Origin: Caprella mutica
Lineage: Eukaryota; Arthropoda; Malacostraca; Amphipoda; Caprellidae
Reading direction: 5' to 3'
Assembly (NCBI GenBank): GCA_947561585.1
Contig: CANNZV010001856.1
Span: 82,414 to 146,413, forward strand
DNA: 64,000 nt
Below, piece after piece: positions 24,991-37,112 of the stretch; positions within the stretch are counted from its first letter, which is position 1; the number at the start of each line of letters is the position of its first letter. The notes under the pieces are model-generated. The model was given only the letters and a program-made list of their open reading frames with translations, made no database searches and was not told where the DNA came from. Both the position numbers and the translations under genes were made by a program.

Positions 24991-25612
24991 TTCTCTGATA
25001 GTACATCATCACAGTGACTCTTTTCTCTGATAGTACATTATCACAGTGACTCTTTTCTCTGATAGTACATCATCACAGTGACTCTTTTCTCTGATAGTAC
25101 ATCATCACAGTGACTCTTTTCTCTGATAGTACATCATCACAGTGACTCTTTTCTCTGATAGTACATCATCACAGTGACTCTTTTCTCTGATAGTACATCA
25201 TCACAGTGACTCTTGTCTCTGATAGTACATCATCACAGTGACTCTTTTATCTGATAGTACATCATCACAGTGACTCTTTTCTCTGATAGTACATCATCAC
25301 AGTGACTCTTTTCTCTGATAGTACATCATCACAGTGACTCTTTTCTCTGATAGTACATCATCACAGTGACTCTTTTCTCTGATAGTACATCATCACAGTG
25401 ACTCTTTTCTCTGATAGTACATCATCACAGTGACTCTTTTCTCTGATAGTACATCATCACAGTGACTCTTTTCTCTGATAGTACATCACCACAGTGACTC
25501 TTTTCTCTGATAGTACATCATCATAGTGACTCTTTTCTCTGATAGTACATCATCACAGTGACTCTTTTCTCTGATAGTACATCATCACAGTGACTCTTTT
25601 CTCTGATAGTAC
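24976..25612. repeat. Tandem array, 32-bp monomer, ~20 copies
   Basis: The monomer is cagtgactcttttctctgat then agtacatcatca, nearly invariant. The single-copy end of dispersed repeat B contains the core gactcttttctctgatagta, so the array is an expansion of that element's terminus. It lies inside unc-13 intron 1. Confidence 0.97.
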
Positions 25613-26222
25613 ATATCTGTGTCAGAAGTTGCATATCGAATTGATAAATAGAAGTTCTATTGTACTGAATAACTCCTTGAAACGACTACAATTCAAGACG
25701 TTATATTGTTTATTCCATTAGTTACATTTATATCATTTTTTTATATCTTTCTCTTCCATTTCACATGTTCTCAAGCTTCACTAGATATGCAAATCCGTAT
25801 TATTATTTAGCTCGTTGTTGCTCGTATTTCAATTACCGATACGGATTAGACTTCAGTTGAAGACTTTATATTAATACCTTCTGATTGAAAATTATTGTAT
25901 GTCTTTAAGTTTATAAACGTAGAGAATCACTTTATGTACCTGTCCCTTCAGATATTATGTTAGAATATTATTCTCATAATGGTCAGTATCAATAGAAACA
26001 TGGATGGAAAAAAGTTTGTTATGGTTGAATAATTTAAAATAATCAAATTTTATACACTAATTAACCAAAAAATTAATATTAAATATACCTCAGGCAGTTT
26101 TGAGGATAGTAAACTTGTTCTTTTCATTGTGTTACCAGCACAATCTTAGGCAGTTATTGTACCGACATGGAAGTATTTTAGGTCAAAGCGCTCCATCTAC
26201 ATACCTATATTGTGTTTCTCTT

Positions 26223-26379
26223 TAGGGTAAATTACGAATTATCGGTCAGTTTCACATCTTCGGTCATATAAGAAAAAACGATGTTATAATTGTTATTTAA
26301 TTTTTATTTTTATTGGTAGTATCGTTTTTCTTATATGACCGAAGATGTGAAACTGACCGATAATTCGTAATTTACCCTA
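26223..26379. mobile_element. Foldback MITE family 1, core-less copy
   Basis: Left arm gggtaaattacgaattatcg and right arm cgataattcgtaatttaccc pair almost perfectly. The inner ggtatccatgatacc palindrome is deleted. Flanked by TA on both sides. Confidence 0.93.
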
Positions 26380-26394
26380 CATGACAAAACCTGC

Positions 26395-26655
26395 TAACTA
26401 CAGTAAACTGCAGTAAAAACTCCTCCATAATGAAATCCTCTATAGTGAATGTAGGTAGAGTCCTGAGGAAGGAAGTAACCTCTATAGTGATTTTTTTCTT
26501 TAGTCTGCCATAAAATGGTCACTAGTTTTCTAAAACTGATGGTCATTCAAGGCAAACTAAAGAAACAAATTTACTATAGTAGCTACTTCCTTACTAAGGA
26601 CACTACATTCACTATACAGGATATCTTTATAGAGGAGTTCTACTGTATAAGTATG
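26395..26655. mobile_element. Foldback MITE family 2 (pogo/Tigger-like ends), copy 1
   Basis: The ends ctacagtaaactgcagtaaa and agaggagttctactgtat are inverted, and inner blocks (cctctatagtgaatgt / acattcactata; tagtctgcc / ggcaaacta) pair too. A second copy is at 43050-43315. The cagtaga-type terminus resembles pogo-like elements. Confidence 0.75.
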
Positions 26656-26954
26656 CCATCCATGTAACAGACCATTCATAAAAGTTTTACATTAACTGTA
26701 TTGAAACTCTCAGCTGAACTATTCAACGTAAAAGCTACTTTCCACGGTTTTATCCTTACTAGTACACATAGAGTTATGATAAACTACTCTAGAGAGAGGA
26801 AGTGTTGCAGCGATTGCAGGACGCTAAGGAAGACGGTGTACAACCTTATTTTGTTTCAGTTATATCATTTCTCCATTATACTGACGCTAGATTGCCAGTC
26901 ACGTGACCCAAAAATAAGGATTTTAGAGTCCCGCAAGACGCGATATTCACCACT

Positions 26955-27220
26955 TGAGTACCTGTTGTTGAATCTAAATTATATTCGAATGCAAGAATGT
27001 ATTATGGATAAACATATTCTTATTAAACAAAAAAAAATCTCTCTAAAGCCAAAATATTATTTTTTTCAAATAATTATTAACGTCAATATTATTGTAGCCC
27101 GTAGTCGTGATACTGCAATAAATGACTTTTTTTTCATTTAAATATGTATTTCTTAATAAAAGTGTGATAGACAGATGGACAGACGGACGCGGCTCGTATT
27201 GTAGTATAGATTGAAGTTGA
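26955..27220 (-). mobile_element. Dispersed repeat C, copy 2
   Basis: Reverse-complement copy of 11041-11345: tacctgttgttgaatctaaa, gtagcccgtagtcgtgatac, tatttcttaataaaagtgtg, gacagacggacgcggctcgt. The AT run of copy 1 is absent. Confidence 0.65.
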
Positions 27221-30200
27221 CGTAGTTATTAGTTTTACTGTTTCGTGATGCCTTTACTTCAGTGTGTTTAGTTGTAATTAATTACTCTGCAATATAAGAT
27301 ATGTTGCTTAGGTATCTTCTGCAATGTCATGGGAAATAACCTCTTTCGGGGAGAAATGATATCCCTCATAATGTCTTCTTTTTGTTCCTTACTTTCTGTT
27401 TTTGGAGAATGGCAGAGATAGATAAAGAGTCTTTATTACATAGCGTGTGTGTATTGCACCGTGGATTATTGTATTAAAAGGAATGATACCATTTAAATAC
27501 CTTCACTGTGTTGATTACCTTGCTTCGTTCGGTAACTTGATGCTATCTGGTAATTGAGAATTCATCCTAACCGGAATTTTTCTTTAGTTCTAATTTTATT
27601 TTTTATTTTAGTTAAATTTTAATTTCGATGGGACATATCATCATGAAAGATGACTAAGCAGATCTCTGATAAAAGCTTTTTCGTTTTCCATTCCAATGCT
27701 TACGAATTCTGTCTCGTTATAAATAAATCAATTGAAAAGCATTTAAATGCCGAGTCGCTAAGCCTAATGACAGAAGTTTGAACGGCTGCAAGAAATAGTT
27801 CCTATTGCACTTCCATTCGAGGTTTAATAAGAAAAGTCTGCAATGGAAAAATCTCCCAAGAAGAGCCTATGATGAAGCCAGTGAATGATAAATTGGGAAA
27901 TAATTAATTAAGTGTTTATTGTTTATACATATGTCATACTTTGCGAACTAGTTATTTGAAGGTTAGATTCTGAAATATTATCGTATGTATAGTTAAGCGG
28001 CTGTACCCGAAAATATACATCGTGAGGGTATATTATTTATACCGATAAATACTTGTTTTCTATGCAGATAGAATACTAATGAAATTATTCCGTTGATTTG
28101 TGGATTAAGTTACTGGAGAGCTGCTTGTCATATTTATGAACACTGTGTAACAAATCTTGCAGAGAATTTATTCATGTTTGTATCTTTCTCCCTGGAGTCT
28201 TATTTAGTTCTCTTGACTACATTGTCTGAAATATTTTACAGGCCGCACTGCAGTAAAGTTTGTAATCACGATGCAATCTACACTAAATTCTGTTTTTATC
28301 CCGAGCTAAAATTCATCTCAAGATTTGCTTTACTCGTCCAAATACTCCCTGAACAAACTATATGGAGCAATTCTCACATTTCTGAACTACCTACTTCAAT
28401 CTTCATTTAGGCTGGTCTTGCGCCGCTTGTATTATTTCGTGTACAATCTTTTACTAAAGTCTACCCTGCAATACGCAACCTCACCATTTTCTGTCAGCTC
28501 TAAATTTTCTTTTGAACGAAGAGGGGTAACTGTGATAAGTTTGTTTATTAGCGTCTAAATCAAAATTTAGATTCATGGAGTGGCGTTGCAGTAATCAGAC
28601 ACTTACTTTGTGTCACAGTTCTCGGAAAGTGGGTGCTAACAGATGTCGTAAGGGATCAATTTGAATCATTTAACAATATTTAGATAAGTTCACGATCTAT
28701 ATTAACGTTCATTTTTCAAGTACTGTAACGAAAATTAAGATGTTACCGTTTCCTGCCTATATGTGGTAAAACGAAAACCTGCATTTAACCATTTCAAGAA
28801 CAGTTTTCGGTGAATTGGGTTCGCAAAGTCGTTATTCTGAAGGCAGACTTTACAATAATACTTCATTAGCTACGAATTGCTGGCAATCTTGACTAGCACA
28901 ATATTATGCAGGATGGTATGGAGTAACGAATGAGAGAACATTCAAACTTATGACCATTCGTCTTAAATTCTCAAAGTTTCTTTGATGAAACTTTCGAGAA
29001 TTGTTGGCGGTGTAGTTGTTTGTTTATTTGTTTTATTTAAGTCTTGCAATGCAAAGTGCCATTAACTAAATATTATTTTATCTTAACTACAACAACTCTC
29101 TGTTATTTAAGTTACTACACTTTGTTTGAACGTTGAATAATGACTGAACAGAAACTATATATTAGGTACTAACTAATATATAAACTTTTACTTTTGAAAT
29201 GATGGTTTGAAAAGGGTGACACCATCATTTTTTTTTAGATTGTCATATTTCATAATTTTTGACATTTTATTAATCATTTTTGAAATATATAATTAGCCAC
29301 TTATTGATTAAATTTGAACCTGTTTAATGATATCTGACATAATCTACCATAATAGTTCGCATCTTTCTTCTTACCAACGTTAGAAATGTACTTCCATAAT
29401 ATTTCAGAATTACCTTTAATATTCCAAAAATTCTTCCAAAAGTTGTTTACATCGTTTATAATCTCCCAAGATATGAATATCATGATCCTCTACTAAATCT
29501 TAATGACTTAAATCTAACATAATCCACACACCAGAAACTCCCGTCCTAATTCCCTTACATAATTCTCCATGACTTTACACCTTACATAATTCTCCCATAA
29601 TTGTTCAATCTTACATAATCTCCTATACTCCCCCTCCCCCCCTTCCTTGCCTTCATCTTTACTAATCTCTTCAACAGTTAATCATCCTTCGATAATTCGC
29701 CCAAAATCTGCTTCATCCCGAGTTTAGGGCCGTCAAATTTTGGCCCGTCATTTTTCCTTTGTTGGGCTATTTAATTATGAGGTTCCTGTGAATTAATTCG
29801 GCCTTTAAAGGGGGGTGATTATAAAGGAAATCAACGCGCAGTTTAAGTGATTTTAATCTTTAATGATGCTTCAAATGAACAGGTTAGTATTAACCCTTTA
29901 TAACGTTCAGAATAGCTGTTTTCAATCTTAGTATAAGAACGATATAAATGCTTAAAATTTAAATATCGTATTTCAATTTACCTAATTTTTCTGTCGTAAG
30001 AAGTTTTGTTTATAAATATATATTGCTAACTTTTTAAAACATTTTCCTCGTGTTTGTTAATTGCATGACAAATTCCCAAGTAATTCCACAAAGAGGAATT
30101 TCTCCTGCTCCAAATACTTTCTTGTCTCGAAAACTCCACGGAAACACTGCTCATACTTTGAATTATTGCACTTTTCTTTGCGAAATCTAATTACCAAGAA

Positions 30201-30414
30201 TATCTGCAAAAGTTCGCTAAGTTTAATTATGAAATGTAGTACTTTGTGTGCTCGGAATTTCTATGTTTGAAATAGGACTGAGAAATATTTTGGTATGAAA
30301 TACGTGATTTATTTCATACAGTTTGATTTATTTCGTAATAAATTAGCAAGGTAGTTTAACGTCTGCTTCGCAACCGAATGATGTGAAAAAATTACAAGGG
30401 ATCGAAGAAGTAGT
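27221..30414. other. unc-13 intron 1, middle part, nothing recognised
   Basis: About 3.2 kb of AT-rich unique-looking DNA. Short open frames near 28.1-28.6 kb and 30.1 kb have no family resemblance or flanking splice context that would make them convincing exons. Confidence 0.5.
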
Positions 30415-30965
30415 TGGAAATGAAAGTGACTCCATGAACAAATTCACCTACCGCCAGTCGATGATATGCTCATGGATGCATAAAAGCTACACCCTGAATG
30501 CAGTCACTTACCAAATATTGTGACGAAAAGGAACACAAGCAAGGAACACAAGGGAAGAGGAAAATGAAGAGGTGATAGTAAATGAGCCTGCATCGTGAAC
30601 TTGAAGAGCCTAACCCTAGCGCTGTCCTCTCATGCCCAAACTATACTAGCAGTTTCACCGCCGCGTTTTCCCTGCCCTGTTTACGCGTCTTCAATTAATA
30701 ACGGTTAAATGAATGGAAAATAAATTTGCATAGTATACTAGCGTTGCTACCGCCTTATATTCATTTAACCTAATTAATTGAAGAAGCGGAAAAAGGGCAG
30801 TGAAAACGCGGCGGTGAAACTGCTAGTATAGTATAGGCCTAAAACTGCAAGTAGCGTTAAAAATGATAATACTCGAAAAACATTATCTTTAATCCAAAAA
30901 CCTCTTTTTTTTTCATCCAATGTTCCACAAAAAGCTTCCAGATAGAGCCCCTGGATCAGTTATTT
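30415..30965 (-). mobile_element. Dispersed repeat A, copy 2, interrupted
   Basis: Reverse complement of 5400-5775. Homology is split by a foldback element at 30634-30840 that sits between the aacgctacttgcagttttag block and the agcgctagggtt block. The nesting shows that the foldback is the younger insertion. Confidence 0.75.
30634..30840. mobile_element. Foldback MITE family 3, copy 1 (nested)
   Basis: The arms ctatactagcagtttcaccg ccgcg and cgcgg cggtgaaactgctagtatag are nearly perfect complements. Inner blocks (ttaaatgaat, attaattgaag) are also inverted. A second, more diverged copy lies at 62110-62297. Confidence 0.88.
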
Positions 30966-32169
30966 CGCAATAAATGATTTTACATAGGATCCTATATAAA
31001 ATTTCAACTAAATTACGTATCAAAATTTTATTATTTCTAATTAACTAATTACCTTCTTTCTCAAATCTTTGATTTTCATAAAATTATCATTCATATTTTC
31101 CAAAAATTTAAGTTTGACTTCATAAAGAATTTAGATCGCATTTGCCAAAACATTTAAATTGATCCCTCTTGCCAATCTCTTCTTCCAGTCTCTTCCAGTT
31201 ACCAGTTCATGTTCAGACCAATTTGTATTCCATGCATCTCCCCTTGTTTGCCAAAACATTGAAAAGTCCAAAGAATTTTGTGAGATACTACTCTGCTGTA
31301 GTTCGGTGACAGCAGAATACTTTCAGAGAGGTTATCATTTTATTGAAAGAGAACGATTGAGTAGAGGGCAAATACTCAGTTGTCGTTTGCGATCAAGATT
31401 TCGAATGAAATCTTGCAGATTAGTTTTACCCTACTGTGGCGTCATGAATGAGTGCGAATCGCAACAGTGAGATGCTGATGGGTATCATTTAAAAATAAAT
31501 GATTACTAGATATAATTTAGGGTAGATAGTAAATTATAATTGAATAATCATAATACATTTTCTATGTGATCTATAGACCCCCTGACTCAGTGTGATCTAT
31601 AGATATACTGAATCTCTGTGTTCTGTAGATAATCATGTTATGGATCAAATTATTTAATAATGAAGCCTCTCGCTAATCAACTAATAATAAATAATTACCT
31701 TATAGAATCTAATCATGAAGTTTAGGTTGCCATTTTACTTGATTAAAGCAGTAATTTAATTAAATCCTTTTGGAGGCAGCATAACTTCTTGGCAACATTT
31801 AGGAAATGTTGAAATTTTGTTACGTTAACTATTTGGTAATTAAATGTTAATTAATAACTGATTGTTATTTATTAATTTTGTTATCATTTGAGAGTATATA
31901 ATTCATTTAATGATATTATGTCTATTGCACATCTTCAATTACTTTCAATGTTTATTATTCTGTATACTGAAAATATTCCGATTTTTCCCTACAATAGAAG
32001 AAAATATGCTTTTGATGTTTATTTATTTTCAGCAAATAAATATGAAACGGTTTTGATGTTCATTTTTATGAAATAAAATAAAATAATTTATTTGCTGTCT
32101 ATATTTTATCAAAAAAAGTATAATAAACTGTTCGTTTATATCGGATTTTTTTCACAAGATATTAGAAGA
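30966..32169. other. unc-13 intron 1, nothing recognised
   Basis: AT-rich. The open frame at 31159-31470 is the longest here, but it has no recognisable domain, and its interior matches no repeat seen in the window. Confidence 0.45.
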
Positions 32170-32545
32170 AATCGGTAAATATCGTACACTGTCACAATAT
32201 CGGTAAATATCGTACACTGTCGCCATATCGGTAAAATATCGTACACTATCGCAGTATCGGTAAAATATCGTACACTGTCGCAGTATCGGTAAAATATCGT
32301 ACACTGTCGCAGTATCGGTAAAATATCGTACACTGTCGCAGTATCGGTAAATATCGTACACTGTCGCCATATCGGTAAAATATCGTACACTATCGCAGTA
32401 TCGGTAAAATATCGTACACTGTCGCAGTATCGGTAAAATATCGTACACTGTCGCAGTATCGGTAAAATATCGTACACTGTCGCAGTATCGGTAAATATCG
32501 TACACTGTCGCCATATCGGTAAATATCGTACACTGTAGTATCGGT
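32170..32545. repeat. Tandem array, ~29-bp monomer, ~13 copies
   Basis: The monomer is ggtaaaatatcgtacactgt cgcagtatc. The variant cgccatatcgg followed by cactatcgc recurs 144 bp apart (32221 and 32365), so a block of five monomers was duplicated. Confidence 0.96.
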
Positions 32546-32664
32546 ATCGTGCGAGTAGTCTCCGCGATAACATCGATAAGGACCCCCACGCGTGGAGTCT
32601 ATTGATCCCTAACTATCGGTTATAGTTAATGAATTCTAGACTGAAATGTCATTTTATAGTCGAC

Positions 32665-32861
32665 TTAGGGTAAGTTCCTAGTTATTGGACGGTTCCACAT
32701 TTTCGATCACATTAAAAAATTATAATAATTATAATTCAATTACTAATGTAATTGGTATCCACTAGGTATTAAAATTAAAGTTAAATAATAAGTATTAAAT
32801 TTTTTTTTTATATATAATTGAAAATATTTTACTGTCAGTTAAAATGAAACTTACTCTATAA
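32665..32861. mobile_element. Foldback MITE family 1, degenerate copy
   Basis: The left end gggtaagttcctagttattg then gacggttccacattttcgat is recognisable; the inner ggtatcc block is half deleted and the right arm is decayed. Probably an old copy. Confidence 0.6.
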
Positions 32862-33208
32862 TTCTATTAGAGGAATTTATTATGATTGTTTTAATTATTC
32901 CAAAATATTTGACACAGATAACTAAATTTTAATATTTTATTTAGCAATTTTGATATTTTATTTACAAATTTTGATATTTTTTTACCAATTTTAATATTTT
33001 ATTCACAATTAATATATTTTATATATTAATCATCACTGGAAAAATTAGAAATGAAACATGTGAAAAAAGTTGAAAAAAAATGAAGTTTCTGTTGAAAAAA
33101 TAATTCCGAAAATAGAAAATAGTCAAGTATACCTATCGACCATTTCAAATATTCTGTCTATTTTTGTAAATTTAATAGGCGGAAATAAGACAGTAATCAG
33201 TGTGAACT

Positions 33209-33354
33209 AGGGTAAATTCTTAATTATCGGTCAGTTCCCTATTTTCGGACACGTAAGCAAAAACGATATAATAAAAATAAAATAATTATTATTATATCGT
33301 TTTTTCTTACGTGTCCGAAAATAGGGAACTGACCGATAATTATGAACTTACACT
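33209..33354. mobile_element. Foldback MITE family 1, core-less copy with private arm variants
   Basis: Arms tcggtcagttccctattttc ... gaaaatagggaactgaccga pair perfectly, including cggacacgtaag / cttacgtgtccg. These differ from the family consensus (cacatcttcggtcatataag) but match each other. Confidence 0.92.
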
Positions 33355-33727
33355 AACTTATTTTTCTCATAATTAAGTATTTATTGACTTTTATATATCA
33401 CAGCAACATTTGATTCATTAGTCGTATTATTATGACTCAGTAGAATTGTTTTAATTTCTTTTCTATCAAATGTAAAAATATTTCAATCTTGAGTTTCATA
33501 ACTGATGAGTTTAATTTTTTTTTATTTGATATTTTTTTATACGAATCTTTCATTATTTTCATTGTTATTTCACTATCAAAATACAAAGGTTATACATTTT
33601 GTAAAAAGTTCAGGTCTCTGGTCTTCAAAATCAGGTAAATTAGTAATAGACTTATAATTACTTTATTTATAAACATTAATTAATAGTGATATTTCCCTTT
33701 TATCAAATTACTTCTATATTTGTTTTG

Positions 33728-33868
33728 AGTTATCGGACAGAATCACATTTTCGATCATATAAGAAAAACTGTATCTTAACTAAAATAAAATCTTAGTAAT
33801 AATTATTATACAGAATTTCTTATATGCTTCAAAATTTGAATCTGTCCAATAACTCGAAACTGACCCAA
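33728..33868. mobile_element. Foldback MITE family 1, degenerate copy
   Basis: gagttatcggacagaatcac with tttcgatcatataagaaaaa pairs imperfectly with gaatctgtccaataactc. Ends are eroded. Confidence 0.6.
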
Positions 33869-34099
33869 TATTAAAAAAATGATTGTTATTTTTATAATCT
33901 ACTATTTACTTTATTCATATTTTGTTTATTCATTTCTTCTCTTTCCTCTATTCCACCACATGTTTTTTTCCACATCCCCCCCCCCACTTATTTTTCAAAC
34001 ATCCCCCTCGCCAACCCCCACCCCTAATTTTCCAACCCCCCTATCCCCCTCTGACCTCCAAGCCGTTCTAACCTGTTTTTCTGTGTTTTTTTCCCTCAG

Positions 34100-34140
34100 G
34101 CTGAGCGTGGTGGTCTCGATGGCGTTGTTAGTCAACTCTT
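34100..34140 (+). CDS. unc-13: unc-13 exon 2 (residues 1677-1689)
   Basis: A 41-nt exon between tttttccctcag and gtaagt. It encodes AERGGLDGVVSQL plus two bases of the next codon (phase 0 in, phase 2 out). The phase fits the preceding exon end and the following exon start exactly. It lies in the linker between the calmodulin-binding helix and the conserved pre-C1 segment. Its short length and modest conservation make it the least self-evident exon, but the phase match and strong sites on both sides support it. Confidence 0.8.
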
Positions 34141-34176
34141 GTAAGTATTTCATTGCTTTAGTGCCTCTATATTATA

Positions 34177-34948
34177 ACTAGGAATATATTACAACTAGGA
34201 ATATATATTACAACTAGGAATATATATTACAACTAGGAGTATATATTACAACTAGGAATATATATTACAACTAGGAATATATATTACAACTAGGAATACA
34301 TATTACAACTAGGAATATATATTACAACTAGGAATATATATTACAACTAGGATTATATATTACAACTAGGAGTATATATTACAACTAGGAATACATATTA
34401 CAACTAGGAATATATATTACAACTAGGAATATATATTACAACTAGGATTATATATTACAACTAGGAATACATATTACAACTAGGAATATATATTACAACT
34501 AGGATTATATATTACAACTAGGAATACATATTACAACTAGGATTATATATTCAACTAGGAGTATATATTACAACTAGGAGTATATATTACAACTAGGAGT
34601 ATATATTACAACTAGGAATAGATATTANNNNNNNNNNNNNNNNNNNNNNNNATTACAACTAGAAGTATATATTACAACTAGGAATAGATATTACAACTAG
34701 GAATAGATATTACAACTAGAAATAGATATTACAACTAGAAATAGATATTACAACTAGAAATAGATATTACAACTAGAAATAGATATTACAACTAGAAATA
34801 GATATTACAACTAGAAATAGATATTACAACTAGAAATAGATATTACAACTAGAAATAGATATTACAACTAGAAATAGATATTACAACTAGAAATAGATAT
34901 TACAACTAGAAATAGATATTACAACTAGAAATAGATATTACAACTAGA
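34177..34948. repeat. Tandem array, 19-bp monomer, ~40 copies, with 24-N gap
   Basis: The monomer is ggaatatatattacaacta; a second subtype, gaaatagatattacaacta, fills the right third almost invariantly. Undetermined bases at 34628-34651 lie at the subtype boundary, so the true array length is unknown. It begins only 37 bp after the exon-2 donor. Confidence 0.96.
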
Positions 34949-35002
34949 ATGGGACTAGATGGTGAATATGTACTAGGTAACAACTAATGTTTCTCGAAGC
35001 AA

Positions 35003-35185
35003 CATTGTCCCAATGTTGTACCAATATTGGGACAATGTTGTAACAATGTTGGATAATGTTGTACCAATATTGGGACAATGTTGTAACAATATTGGGACAA
35101 TGTTGTACCAATATTGGGACAATGTTGTACCAATATTGGGACAATGTTGTTACGATATTGTAACAATATTGGCTCAATTTTGTCA
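35003..35185. repeat. Tandem array, 22-bp monomer, ~8 copies
   Basis: The monomer gttgtaccaatattgggaca at contains the palindrome ccaatattgg, so each unit is partly self-complementary and open frames appear on both strands. Confidence 0.93.
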
Positions 35186-35697
35186 CATGTTACTTTACTA
35201 TACCTGGGATCGTATGCAAAATGTAACAGCTTAATCGAGTAAATTTACATTATAATTATCTTCATACGTTGTACTTAACTATGAGCTATGACTAATATTA
35301 CATACAGTACAAAAAAAAATCTAAACAAAGTCTAGAAGAGAATTTCAAAAAAATGTTGAAGAATTTATAACTTCTTACTCTAAATAGTAAAAAAAGGGAC
35401 GCATTTTACTGTATTGAGAAATATACAGTATACCTAATCTAGAAAGGAGTTTAAGGGGGGCCGTAGAAGATTTACCCCCATCGTAATCTTCTATGAACTC
35501 ACACCAGAATTTACACTTTAAATATTAAAAGAAAAAAAAATTCAATACTCATTGAATAAATAAAACTTAAAATATTTTTTAAATCATCCAAATATATTTC
35601 GTAATAATCCAATTGAACAAATGAAAAAGTCATTAATTTCTAAATCACCCTAATTTTCTTTTTTATTCTCTAATTGTTTACCCCTTGTTTTTCTCAG
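35186..35697. other. unc-13 intron, nothing recognised but a small inverted pair
   Basis: gtagaagattta and taatcttctat at 35464-35498 form a weak hairpin similar to the one near 24.15 kb. The end is the pyrimidine tract of the next acceptor. Confidence 0.5.
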
Positions 35698-35785
35698 ACC
35701 GGGTCAGAACACTTTCTACAGCAACATCAACAGTGCGCCTGAAATTCGACCCAGGAAGAAAATTGTGCCTGCCGTGACAGAGCTG
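35698..35785 (+). CDS. unc-13: unc-13 exon 3 (residues 1690-1719)
   Basis: An 88-nt exon between tttttctcag and gtgagt, phase 2 in and 0 out. It encodes (L)PGQNTFYSNINSAPEIRPRKK then IVPAVTEL. The SxPEIRxRKxIxxVxEL pattern is the conserved linker between the calmodulin-binding helix and C1 in Munc13 proteins. Confidence 0.92.
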
Positions 35786-36559
35786 GTGAGTAAAACCCAT
35801 CCTTACCTTGCTTATTCCTCTGAACGTCATGCTTAGACACGCTTGCGTTTTTAACTCTTCGTTAAATAAATGCTCATCTTAAAGCGCAAGTTTGAACACA
35901 TTTTAAGATGAGTTTTTTTGTGAAGCGGGCTTTAGACGTCGATATTATGTGCGTCTGAATGACTTATATCCATCTAAAAGATGGTCGCTATAAAGATGAA
36001 CATGGTTGTGACAATATGCTTTTTAAATCATGGATATTAAGAGTATCATAAATGAAATGGTATCGAATACTATATACCGCTGGTGCAGAACCATTCAATT
36101 TTCTCCGTCTATATATTTCTGGGATATATGATTTTAAAAGCACATTGTCACAACCCTAGTGATGAATCTTACCAAAGCCGAATGTATGTACTGTGAATGA
36201 TAAATGTGTATGAAACTAATTGATGTTAATCTAATTAAAGCTATTTCATGGTCTATAATATTTGAAGTATGCGAAATTCACAGAAGAAAATATCGTTTAA
36301 TTAATTTCAGTTTGTAGCTGAAATTGAATTAAAGATCAATTCGACGTCAATCATTTCAAAATTAGGAAATGTATTACATGCAATGAACCCAATTTTGTTC
36401 ACTCTAATCAATACAGTAATAGTCAAAATAATTCATTTTCATATGGATATCTATATTAACTCTCACTTCTTATAATACAGTAATGCTAGTAAAAGCTTAT
36501 GAATAATAATAGAGTATTTAAACATATAAGCTGTGTGTATTTCAGACTACACAGCACTA
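35786..36559. other. unc-13 intron, nothing recognised
   Basis: AT-rich. A small inverted pair (ctcatcttaaag / ttttaagatgag) lies at 35873-35911. Confidence 0.5.
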
Positions 36560-37112
36560 TATGTGTTAAATTACACAAATCACACAACGCTATCTGTGTT
36601 AAATTACACAAATCACACAGCGCTATGTGTTAAATTACATGAATCACACAGCGCTATGTGTTAAAATACACAAATCACACAGCGCTATGTGTTAAAATAC
36701 ACAAATCACACAGCTCTATCTGTGTTAAAATACACAAATCACACAGCTCTATCTGTGTTAAAATACACAAATCACACAGCGCTATGTGTTAAAATACACA
36801 AATCACACAGCTCTATCTGTGTTAAAATACACAAATCACACAGCGCTATCTGTGTTAAATTACATGAATCACACAGCGCTATGTGTTAAAATACACAAAT
36901 CACACAGCGCTATGTGTTAAAATACACAAATCACACAGCTCTATCTGTGTTAAAATACACAAATCACACAGCGCTATGTGTTAAAATACACAAATCACAC
37001 AGCTCTATCTGTGTTAAAATACACAAATCACACAGCGCTATGTGTTAAAATACAGAAACCACACAGCGCTATAAAGCTCACGAAAATAGCGCTGTATCTG
37101 TGGTCATAACTG
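36560..37112. repeat. Tandem array, 31-33-bp self-complementary monomer, ~17 copies
   Basis: The monomer is gcgctatgtgttaaaataca caaatcacaca, with a gctctatctgtgtt variant. Each unit contains acacag...ctgtgt, so it can fold alone. At the right end, ccacacagcgctat is answered by atagcgctgtatctgtgg (37089-37108), as in a foldback element whose left arm was amplified. Confidence 0.93.

Noticed and set aside
28093..28558. Two overlapping open frames of 77-105 codons
   Set aside because: Low-complexity composition and overlap in two frames; no homology recognised.
31159..31470. Possible 103-codon gene
   Set aside because: No recognisable domain, no splice context matching unc-13 phases, and inside an intron with AT-rich composition.
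32136..32589. Two 145-codon reverse-strand frames
   Set aside because: Created by the 29-bp array; the same peptide units appear in both frames.
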